A stretch of 8,789 nt of DNA from Pseudomonadota bacterium (lineage in GTDB: Bacteria; Bdellovibrionota; JAFGOL01). Each line of letters opens with the position of its first letter. Position 1 is the first letter of the stretch. The notes beneath the pieces are model-generated. The model saw nothing but the letters and a program-made list of their open reading frames with translations, was not told the origin of the DNA and ran no database searches. Location: positions 1-8,789 of the forward strand of contig JAPLFT010000180.1 in assembly GCA_026390535.1 (NCBI GenBank). The letters are read 5' to 3'. This document shows positions 1 through 5,406 of this stretch, one piece after another. Made by a program: the position numbers and the translations under genes.

Positions 1-443
1 TTTTCTTCATCCAGATAATAAGGATTTTCCTTCACCTCAAGTTTTGCCTGAACGGCTGTATATAAAGGATAACCGGGAAAAGGTGTTAATATATTATCAC
101 CCGGATCCAAAAGGGTTGTTAATGCAAGTTCTATTGCCTCACTGGCACCTGAGGTTATGAATATATCCTGTATGTTCTGTATGTTTTTTCTCTTGGCGTC
201 ATTCCTAACCGCCTCTATGGCTTCTTCCGTGCCGCTACTCGGGCAGTATCCGTTCTCGCCCCTAAGCATTGCGTCATGAATGGCCTTTACCATGTGAGCT
301 GGAGTATCGTGATCGAACTTAAGAGGATCACCTATATTTAAATACCTTAAGGGAAGCCCTTTTTTCTTTGCTACTTCAGCGACAGAGAGTATATCCCTTA
401 CTGCGTATCTGACGTTGTCACACTTCTTTGCATGTTTGATCAT
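1..443 (-). CDS. PLP-dependent class I/II aminotransferase, N-terminal part (C-terminus outside window)
   Basis: The reverse strand encodes 147 residues from ATG at 443-441 and runs off the left edge. Fold-type I aminotransferase landmarks appear in order: the substrate-side segment LNIGDPLKFD (residues 35-44), ENGYCPSSGTEEAIEAV (63-79, the usual G-Y-x-P-S-x-G block), the cofactor-phosphate loop TSGASEAIE (97-105), and LLDPGDNILTPFPGYPLYTA (111-130), whose Y-P-x-Y packs near the PLP ring. The Schiff-base lysine and the C-terminal arginine lie outside the window. The wording is closest to the alanine/aspartate aminotransferase group (AlaA-like and archaeal-type enzymes), which move amino groups between alanine or aspartate and 2-oxoglutarate in the cytoplasm. 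Exact substrate cannot be told. The start is supported by AGAGGA (456-451), 7 nt upstream of the ATG. The reading frame stays open further upstream, so a longer form is not excluded. It is divergent from the ribosomal protein operon. Confidence 0.88.
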   Translation of the reverse strand, partial: MIKHAKKCDNVRYAVRDILSVAEVAKKKGLPLRYLNIGDPLKFDHDTPAHMVKAIHDAMLRGENGYCPSSGTEEAIEAVRNDAKRKNIQNIQDIFITSGASEAIELALTTLLDPGDNILTPFPGYPLYTAVQAKLEVKENPYYLDEE

Positions 444-520
444 GATTTTGTCCTCTTTTATTCCGTTCGCTTTATTAAATACGGCGACTCCTTTGTCAAG
501 CCGGAAACAATATCTAGAGA

Positions 521-548
521 ATTATATGTTAAAACCCGGTTTAAGCAA
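521..548 (-). promoter_or_regulatory. Candidate sigma70-type promoter for the aminotransferase
   Basis: On the minus strand a TTGCTT -35-like hexamer (548-543) is followed after 16 bp by a perfect TATAAT -10 (526-521). Transcription would start near 514 and give a leader of roughly 70 nt before the ATG at 443. A second minus-strand TATAAT (555-550) and a consensus TTGACA (499-494) are also present. The former has no good -35 and the latter no good -10. The left palindrome of this region falls in the spacer between the two hexamers. Prediction from motifs only. Confidence 0.4.
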
Positions 549-562
549 TATTATAGTAATAT
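548..562. repeat. AT-rich perfect inverted repeat between the two promoters
   Basis: ATATTA (548-553) and TAATAT (557-562) are exact reverse complements separated by TAG. The stem has no G:C pair, so it would be a weak hairpin. It more likely reflects back-to-back -10-like elements in the divergent promoter zone than a terminator. Confidence 0.3.
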
Positions 563-570
563 GGTATAAA
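562..570 (+). promoter_or_regulatory. Candidate extended -10 promoter for the rpmI operon
   Basis: TGGTATAAA (562-570) matches the extended -10 pattern TGnTATAAT at all but the last position. The best -35-like hexamer, TTAAGC (541-546, 18-bp spacer), is weak, as is common for extended -10 promoters. Transcription would begin near 577, about 64 nt before the rpmI ATG. A promoter here makes sense because infC, the usual upstream neighbour of rpmI, is absent on this side and the next gene leftward is divergent. Confidence 0.45.
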
Positions 571-576
571 AAGTCT

Positions 577-640
577 TTACAACAAGACCGGGTTTTGCTA
601 AAACAAGTCCGCTTTTGATTGAAATTAAAGGGGAATATTT
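577..640 (+). promoter_or_regulatory. rpmI leader with imperfect direct repeat and small hairpin; possible L20 control site
   Basis: Two related stretches, ACAAGACCGGGTTTTGCT (582-599) and ACAAGTCCGCTTTTGAT (603-619), repeat with a 21-nt period. GTTTT (592-596) can pair with AAAAC (600-604) around a GCT loop. The Shine-Dalgarno AAAGGGG (627-633) sits 7 nt before the rpmI ATG. In known bacteria L20 represses its own operon by binding leader structures that mimic its rRNA site, so this leader is the natural place to look. I could not fold it into a recognised L20 leader, so the regulatory role is inference. Confidence 0.3.
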
Positions 641-841
641 ATGCCAAAGGTAAAGACAAAAAGTGGAGCGTCAAAACGTTTTAAGGTTACAGGTACCGGT
701 AAGGTAAAGTATAAAAAATCCGGTTTAATGCATAAACTTAGCTGCAAGTCGGAAGGACGCAAAAGGAACTTAAAACAGAGAGGGGTGTTGGGACCTAGCG
801 ATACACCTAGAGTTGTAAAACAACTTCCTTACGAATTTTAA
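641..841 (+). CDS. rpmI: Large ribosomal subunit protein bL35
   Basis: The protein is 66 residues, the usual L35 length. It begins MPKVKTKSGASKRFKVTGTG, the family signature start (M-P-K-x-K-T-x-x-x-A-x-K-R-F), is very rich in Lys and Arg, and contains the KRNL block (residues 41-44) found in most L35 proteins. L35 binds 23S rRNA in the 50S subunit. The start is fixed by AAAGGGG at 627-633 with 7-nt spacing. It is the first gene of the plus-strand cluster and is followed after 34 nt by rplT, the standard partner. The usual upstream infC is missing here, so L35 opens the transcription unit. Confidence 0.97.
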   Translation: MPKVKTKSGASKRFKVTGTGKVKYKKSGLMHKLSCKSEGRKRNLKQRGVLGPSDTPRVVKQLPYEF

Positions 842-875
842 AAAACATAAACTATTTTAATAGAGGAGATTTACG

Positions 876-1232
876 ATGGCCAGAGCGAAGGGTGGATTTA
901 AATTAAAAAATAGACACAAGACCTGGATGAAACTTGCGAAAGGTTTTTGTGGCAGACGTTCAAAAATATTCAAGACGGCAAAACTGGCTGTCATACATGC
1001 GTTAACGTATGCATATGTAGGACGTAAAAAACAGAAACGTAATATGCGCGCCCTTTGGAATATAAGGATAGGGGCTGCTGCAAAACTCAACGGTACTTCA
1101 TATTCAAGACTTATATACGGTCTTAAAAAATCCAACATAGAACTCGATAGAAAGGTCCTAGCTGCAATTGCTGCAGAGGATTCAAAAACATTTTCATCAT
1201 TGGTAAAATTATCTCAGGTAGCTACTAACTGA
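876..1232 (+). CDS. rplT: Large ribosomal subunit protein bL20
   Basis: The protein is 118 residues, the normal L20 size. The basic N-terminal arm (MARAKGGFKLKNRHK), the LAKGF..RRSK block (residues 20-30), the QKRNMRALW segment (53-61) and the C-terminal NGTSYSRLIYGLKKSNIELD stretch (72-91) are all L20 hallmarks. L20 is needed early in 50S assembly and in well-studied bacteria also represses translation of its own operon. The MARAKGG opening resembles deltaproteobacterial L20. GAGGAG (863-868) lies 7 nt before the ATG. The stop TGA (1230-1232) shares its last A with the ATG of pheS (TGATG), so pheS translation is probably coupled to it. Confidence 0.97.
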   Translation: MARAKGGFKLKNRHKTWMKLAKGFCGRRSKIFKTAKLAVIHALTYAYVGRKKQKRNMRALWNIRIGAAAKLNGTSYSRLIYGLKKSNIELDRKVLAAIAAEDSKTFSSLVKLSQVATN

Positions 1233-2257
1233 TGTTGGACTTAAACAGCAAACTGTCCAGCCTAGAGGGAGCCCTCAAAGCTGAACTGTCTTCTGTAAAA
1301 GACCTAAAATCACTCGATGAATTCAAAATAAAAGCTCTCGGTAAAAAGAGTGAGCTCTACCAGCTTACAAGGAATATCGGAGAACTTGATCCGGCACAAA
1401 GAAAAACCGCCGGAGCATTAATAAACAAATTAAAAACCTACATTGAACAGAATATTGCGGAACTGGAAGCCGGATTAAAAACCGACGATAATAAAAATAA
1501 ACTTTCTTCTGAAGTACTGGATATCACAATGCCGGGAAGAGTTTATCCTCTTGGTGCCAGCCATCCTGTTACGCAGGTCTTAAATGAGTTGATAGAAATA
1601 TTTAAGCCTCTTGGATACAGCATCGCAAACGGTCCTGAGATTGAACATGAATATTACAATTTTGATGTCCTCAACATCCCCAGGGAACATCCTTCAAGGG
1701 ATATGCAGGACACATTCTACATAATGGATAACGTGGTGTTGCGTACGCACACCTCTCCTGTTCAGGCGTGTACCATGCTGCAACATACACCGCCGGTGAG
1801 AATCCTCTCACCTGGAAGGGTATATCGCTCTGATTATGATGTGACACACACGCCTATGTTCCATCAAGTGGAAGGATTAGTCGTGGATAGGGGTATAAAA
1901 TTCTCTCATTTAAAAGGAACGCTATTATATTTTGCAAAGAGGATGTTTGGAGAAAAAACATCCATACGACTTAGACCAAGTTATTTTCCGTTCACGGAAC
2001 CGTCGGCGGAACTTGATGTCACATGTGTAGCATGCAAGGGAAAAGGCTGCAGGATCTGCAAAAATACCGGCTGGCTGGAAATTCTCGGATGCGGAATGGT
2101 AAATCCCAACGTCTTTAAATATTGCAACTATCCGGACGATGTAACAGGTTTTGCGTTCGGAATGGGAATAGAAAGAATCGCAATGCTCAAATATAAGATA
2201 GGCGACTTACGTTCCTTCTTTGAGGGTGATGTAAGATTTTTGAGGCAGTTCCAATGA
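1232..2257 (+). CDS. pheS: Phenylalanine--tRNA ligase alpha subunit
   Basis: The 341-residue class II synthetase subunit charges tRNA-Phe with phenylalanine as part of an alpha2beta2 enzyme with PheT. Residues 1-90 form the helical, coiled-coil-like arm that contacts tRNA. The catalytic domain follows, with HPSRDMQDTFYI (153-164), motif 2 GRVYRSDYDVTHTPMFHQVEG (205-215 for the core THTPMFHQVEG) and motif 3 GMGIERIAML (310-319). A Cys4 cluster (C265, C268, C273, C276) precedes GWLEILGCGMVNP and looks like a small zinc-binding loop, a variant present in some bacterial PheS proteins. The start overlaps the rplT stop by one base. Only a weak AGGT lies upstream, which supports translational coupling. 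The gene ends with ATGA shared with pheT. Length and motifs are intact. Confidence 0.97.
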   Translation: MLDLNSKLSSLEGALKAELSSVKDLKSLDEFKIKALGKKSELYQLTRNIGELDPAQRKTAGALINKLKTYIEQNIAELEAGLKTDDNKNKLSSEVLDITMPGRVYPLGASHPVTQVLNELIEIFKPLGYSIANGPEIEHEYYNFDVLNIPREHPSRDMQDTFYIMDNVVLRTHTSPVQACTMLQHTPPVRILSPGRVYRSDYDVTHTPMFHQVEGLVVDRGIKFSHLKGTLLYFAKRMFGEKTSIRLRPSYFPFTEPSAELDVTCVACKGKGCRICKNTGWLEILGCGMVNPNVFKYCNYPDDVTGFAFGMGIERIAMLKYKIGDLRSFFEGDVRFLRQFQ

Positions 2258-4692
2258 GAATAAGTCTTAACTGGTTGGGAACATTTTTAGATATTGATAA
2301 GAGTAAAGCCTCTTTTATAGCGGATGCCCTGACAAATAGAGGAATAGAGGTAGAAGCTATAGAGTTTCAGAGCAAGGGCCTAGAGAAGGTTGTTGTAGGA
2401 AAAATAATCACAAAAGATAAGCATCCTAACGCGGATAAACTTTCTGTTTTGAGTGTTGATGTAGGAAAAGAGACATTACAGATAGTCTGTGGCGCAAGTA
2501 ATATGAAGTCCGGAGATAAAGTCGCTGTATCCCTGGTCGGCGCAGAGCTTCCCAATGGTCTTGTAATCAAGAAGACAAAAATAAGGAATGTAGAATCAAG
2601 CGGAATGTGTTGTTCCATGAGTGAGCTTGGACTTTCAAAAGAGGCTTCAGGGATAATAATACTTCCGGAAAACGCAAAGGTAGGAACGCATGCAGCCGAG
2701 GTTTTATCTTTGGATGATGTTTTTATAACGGTTGCCACACCGCCGAACAGGGGTGATGTATTGGGATATATAGGGATAGCAAGAGAGGTTGCCTCAATAC
2801 TTGAACAAAAGATAAATTATTCTGTAACCAATGTAAAATCCACAGCAAAAGGGGCCGGAGGCCTTGAGGTTGAGATAAAAGATGATCATTGCTACAGATA
2901 TATAGGAAGACTCATAAAGGGTGTGAAGATAAAGCCGTCCCCCGATTGGATGATCAGAAGATTAGAGGCTGCAGGACTCAGATCCATAAACAACATCGTT
3001 GATATAACCAACTATGTTATGCTTGAAACCGGTCATCCACTTCATGCTTTTGACCTCAGACAAATCTCAGGGGCAAAAATTATAGTTCGCCACGCTAAAG
3101 ATAATGAAAAAATAAAATTGCTGGATGAAACGGAAAAGAAATTAAGAACCAGCGACATGATGATAACTGACCCTAAAAAAGTCCTGGCAATAGCAGGTGT
3201 TATGGGCGGTATTGAGTCGGGAATATCCGATGACACAACCGATATAATAATAGAATGCGCATGCTTTGATCCTTCTTCTATAAGGCTGACATCAAAATTC
3301 CATAACATATTAACAGATTCCTCGTATAGGTTTGAAAGAGGTGTGGATATTGATTTTATGGGCCAGGTAATGGAAAAAACTACTGCACTCTATAAAGAAC
3401 TTGCTGATCCAAAAGAAATCTACGAACCAGTAGACGTGATAACCAGGAAACGATCAGAGCGTGTGGTGGAACTTACTGCAAAAGCGGCCACTGATTTTAT
3501 AGGTGTTAATATAACCGATTTGGAAATAGAGAAGCTTCTTACACCGATAGGTTTTCATGTAAGTAAAACAGGTTCAACACTTAAGATAACCGTTCCGTCA
3601 TTTAGGAACGACGTGACAATGAAGGCGGATATATATGAGGAGATCGCGCGTCTTAACGGCTACGATAAGATTCCTGCGGAGCTTCCTGCTGTCGTTATTT
3701 CCGCGGAATTTAGCGACGGTACCAATGATGAAAGACTAAAGAACAATATAAGGAATATATTAAAGGGGTTTGGATATTTGGAAACTATAACCTACAGCTT
3801 TGTTCCGGATAATTATCATACATTACTTGGTTACAGTGATGACGATGTTATAAAATTAAAGAACCCTATAACGGAAACAATGAAAATTATGAGGACCAGT
3901 CTTGTTACATCCATGCTGGAATCCGTAAAATATAATTTTAATCACAGGAATATGGATCTCAGGTTTTTTGAGATAGGCAAGACGTATCTATCCAGAAAAA
4001 ATTCTGGGCATATTCCGTCGCCCACGGAAACTATTGCCAACGAACAGGAATATATATGCGGTATCTGTACCGGCAATGTTATTAATGCGGCGGACTGGAC
4101 AAGGGGAACTAAACCGGAGAACTGCAATTTCTATACAGTTAAAGGTGAAGTCGCAACTCTTCTTGCCGGGCTTAGGATTCCAAGCTTTGATTTTGTGGAT
4201 ATAAACCCTGGTAAAGCTAAATACCTGCATCCCGGCGCATCATGTGCCGTCAAATGTTGCGGAAAGGAATGCGGTTATATAGGTAAAGTGCATCCTGATC
4301 TAGCTCATAAATTTGACCTTGGGGGCTCCGACCTTTATATATTTGAACTGGCTTTTGACCATCTAAAGCTGGTTGCCAATGCCGGGTTGTCCGGCAAAGA
4401 GCTTCCTAAGTTTCCGCTTATTAGAAGGGACCTGTCGTTTATGGTCCCCATAGAGGTAAGGGATGACAAGATACGCTCAAACATCAAGAAGGCAGGGGCT
4501 CAGAGCCTAAAGAACTATGGGGTGTTTGATCTGTATAATGGTAAGGGGATTCCGGAAGGCCAGAAGAGCATGGCATACTACTTTGTCTTTGGTAGTGATG
4601 AACGCACTCTTTCTGATTCCGAAGTGGATAATTCCATGTTAAAAATTATTGATGGACTAAAGAAAGAATTTCTAATAAATATCAGGACATAG
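2254..4692 (+). CDS. pheT: Phenylalanine--tRNA ligase beta subunit
   Basis: The protein is 812 residues, close to the usual 790-810. Domain order is canonical. The N-terminal MRISLNWLGTFLDI strand is followed by an OB-fold tRNA-binding (EMAP-like) domain at about 40-150 containing KHPNADKLSVLSVDVG (56-71). Next come a B3/B4 editing domain at about 210-380 with SINNIVDITNYVMLETGHPLH (244-264; core NIVDITNYV) and a B5 domain at about 400-475 ending EEIARLNGYDKIP. A catalytic-like core with no active site lies at about 490-700. The C-terminal anticodon-binding FDX-ACB domain is at about 720-812 with FPLIRRDLSFMVP. The subunit supports tRNA binding and hydrolyses mischarged Tyr-tRNA-Phe. The start overlaps pheS by ATGA with GAGG (2242-2245) 8 nt upstream. 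No truncation or frameshift is visible. Confidence 0.97.
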   Translation: MRISLNWLGTFLDIDKSKASFIADALTNRGIEVEAIEFQSKGLEKVVVGKIITKDKHPNADKLSVLSVDVGKETLQIVCGASNMKSGDKVAVSLVGAELPNGLVIKKTKIRNVESSGMCCSMSELGLSKEASGIIILPENAKVGTHAAEVLSLDDVFITVATPPNRGDVLGYIGIAREVASILEQKINYSVTNVKSTAKGAGGLEVEIKDDHCYRYIGRLIKGVKIKPSPDWMIRRLEAAGLRSINNIVDITNYVMLETGHPLHAFDLRQISGAKIIVRHAKDNEKIKLLDETEKKLRTSDMMITDPKKVLAIAGVMGGIESGISDDTTDIIIECACFDPSSIRLTSKFHNILTDSSYRFERGVDIDFMGQVMEKTTALYKELADPKEIYEPVDVITRKRSERVVELTAKAATDFIGVNITDLEIEKLLTPIGFHVSKTGSTLKITVPSFRNDVTMKADIYEEIARLNGYDKIPAELPAVVISAEFSDGTNDERLKNNIRNILKGFGYLETITYSFVPDNYHTLLGYSDDDVIKLKNPITETMKIMRTSLVTSMLESVKYNFNHRNMDLRFFEIGKTYLSRKNSGHIPSPTETIANEQEYICGICTGNVINAADWTRGTKPENCNFYTVKGEVATLLAGLRIPSFDFVDINPGKAKYLHPGASCAVKCCGKECGYIGKVHPDLAHKFDLGGSDLYIFELAFDHLKLVANAGLSGKELPKFPLIRRDLSFMVPIEVRDDKIRSNIKKAGAQSLKNYGVFDLYNGKGIPEGQKSMAYYFVFGSDERTLSDSEVDNSMLKIIDGLKKEFLINIRT

Positions 4693-4696
4693 CGTT

Positions 4697-4703
4697 AGGA
4701 GGG
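4697..4703 (+). promoter_or_regulatory. Strong Shine-Dalgarno of the ihfA-like gene
   Basis: AGGAGGG (4697-4703) sits 8 nt before the ATG at 4712, in the 19-nt gap after the pheT stop. Most downstream junctions lack any such site, so this gene is probably translated independently and more strongly than its neighbours. Confidence 0.8.
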
Positions 4704-4711
4704 AAATACGC

Positions 4712-4999
4712 ATGACGAAAGCCGATTTAGTTAACAAGATATTTGAACAGATGGGTGGAACAAAAAAAGATTCCTCAGATCTTGTCGAGAAGCTATTCGA
4801 AGTTATTAAGAATCTTATTATAGAAGGTGATAGTGTTAAGATATCTGGTTTTGGTAATTTTGTCGTCAGGACAAAGAAGTCCAGAATAGGAAGAAATCCT
4901 CAGACCGGAGAATCTATAGAGATATCTGCAAGACGAGTCCTTACTTTTAAGCCCTCTCAGGTTTTAAGGGACGCTGTCAATAAAGACATGGGTAAATAA
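4712..4999 (+). CDS. ihfA: Integration host factor alpha-type DNA-bending protein (HU/IHF family)
   Basis: The 95-residue protein has the full HU/IHF layout. Helices come first (MTKADLVNKIF..., 1-38), then SGFGNF (45-50), the beta arm with GRNPQTG (60-66), whose proline (P63) intercalates in DNA, and the C-terminal helix after FKPSQ. The IEISARRVLTFKPSQ stretch and the location right after pheT match E. coli IhfA rather than HU. IHF binds as a dimer and bends DNA sharply, acting in transcription, replication and recombination. Its partner (IhfB or itself) is not in the window. The ihfA position behind pheT is conserved across gamma- and deltaproteobacteria. The stop TAA (4997-4999) overlaps the next ATG by one base. 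Confidence 0.9.
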   Translation: MTKADLVNKIFEQMGGTKKDSSDLVEKLFEVIKNLIIEGDSVKISGFGNFVVRTKKSRIGRNPQTGESIEISARRVLTFKPSQVLRDAVNKDMGK

Positions 5000-5406
5000 T
5001 GTTTGACGTTACCGTCGAAGATTCATATTTGAATACATTAAAGCAAAATCCGGAAAAGAAATTTAGAATTGGCGATGTTGCTAAATTTCTTGATGTTAAG
5101 ATCCATGTTGTAAGATACTGGGAGAATGAATTCAAGAATTTTATACATGCGCAAAAAACAAGCGGCGGGCATAATCTCTATTCGGCAAAGGATATAGATG
5201 TATTCTCAGCCGTTAAAAAACTTCTTTACTCGGAAGGGTACAATATTACCGGTGCCAGGAAGAAACTCAGAGAGGACCATATAAACGCCGGTAATGAAAA
5301 TTCAAAAACCGTATCACGGCAGCTTCTTATTGTAGTAAAAGAAGAATTAAACGATATAAAAAATGATCTCAAAAAATTCAAGAATTCATTAAATATTAAA
5401 TCATGA
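4999..5406 (+). CDS. MerR-family transcriptional regulator
   Basis: The 135-residue protein carries an N-terminal MerR winged helix-turn-helix: KFRIGDVAKFLDVKIHVVRYW (21-41; core IGDVAKFLDV) followed by the wing SGGHNLYSAKDID (55-67) and the second helix pair LLYSEGYNITGARKKL (75-90). Residues 105-130 are a charged helix suited to the antiparallel dimer coiled coil of this family. No cysteine occurs anywhere, so a metal- or thiol-sensing role like that of MerR or SoxR is unlikely, and no separate effector domain is present. A short MerR-like protein commonly follows ihfA in deltaproteobacteria, where its function is not well established. The start overlaps the ihfA stop (TAATG) and lacks a good Shine-Dalgarno, so coupled translation is likely. 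Confidence 0.9.
   Translation: MFDVTVEDSYLNTLKQNPEKKFRIGDVAKFLDVKIHVVRYWENEFKNFIHAQKTSGGHNLYSAKDIDVFSAVKKLLYSEGYNITGARKKLREDHINAGNENSKTVSRQLLIVVKEELNDIKNDLKKFKNSLNIKS

Larger units (their letters stand above)
530..597. repeat. Pair of similar short palindromes in the divergent intergenic region
   Basis: Two 11-bp boxes resemble each other in the same orientation: AAACCCGGTTT (532-542), a perfect odd-centred palindrome, and AGACCGGGTTT (585-595 region, core ACCGGGT 587-593), a near-palindrome that extends to CAA...TTG (583-597). Taken together, AAAACCCGGT (531-540) and ACCGGGTTTT (587-596) also form a perfect 10-bp inverted repeat. The box centres (537 and 590) are about 53 bp apart, close to five helical turns. 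The left box lies within the minus-strand promoter spacer and the right box just after the predicted plus-strand start site. They could be operator half-sites for a dimeric regulator, or arms of an RNA stem if transcription begins further upstream. Confidence 0.5.

Noticed and set aside
548..562. The perfect ATATTA/TAATAT hairpin as a terminator
   Set aside because: The stem is all A:T with a 3-nt loop and no following T tract, too weak to terminate. It overlaps candidate -10 elements.
415..618. A 67-codon plus-strand reading frame across the divergent region
   Set aside because: Its first part is antisense to the clear aminotransferase start and the rest covers the promoter region. The translation has no family resemblance and no Shine-Dalgarno precedes it.
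857..1138. A 93-codon minus-strand reading frame opposite rplT
   Set aside because: It lies entirely opposite L20 and the gap before it. It has no recognisable protein features and is explained as an antisense shadow of a conserved gene.
1180..1232. A pheM-like Phe-rich leader peptide and attenuator before pheS
   Set aside because: rplT and pheS overlap by one base, so there is no intergenic space for a leader peptide or terminator. No phenylalanine-rich short frame was seen.
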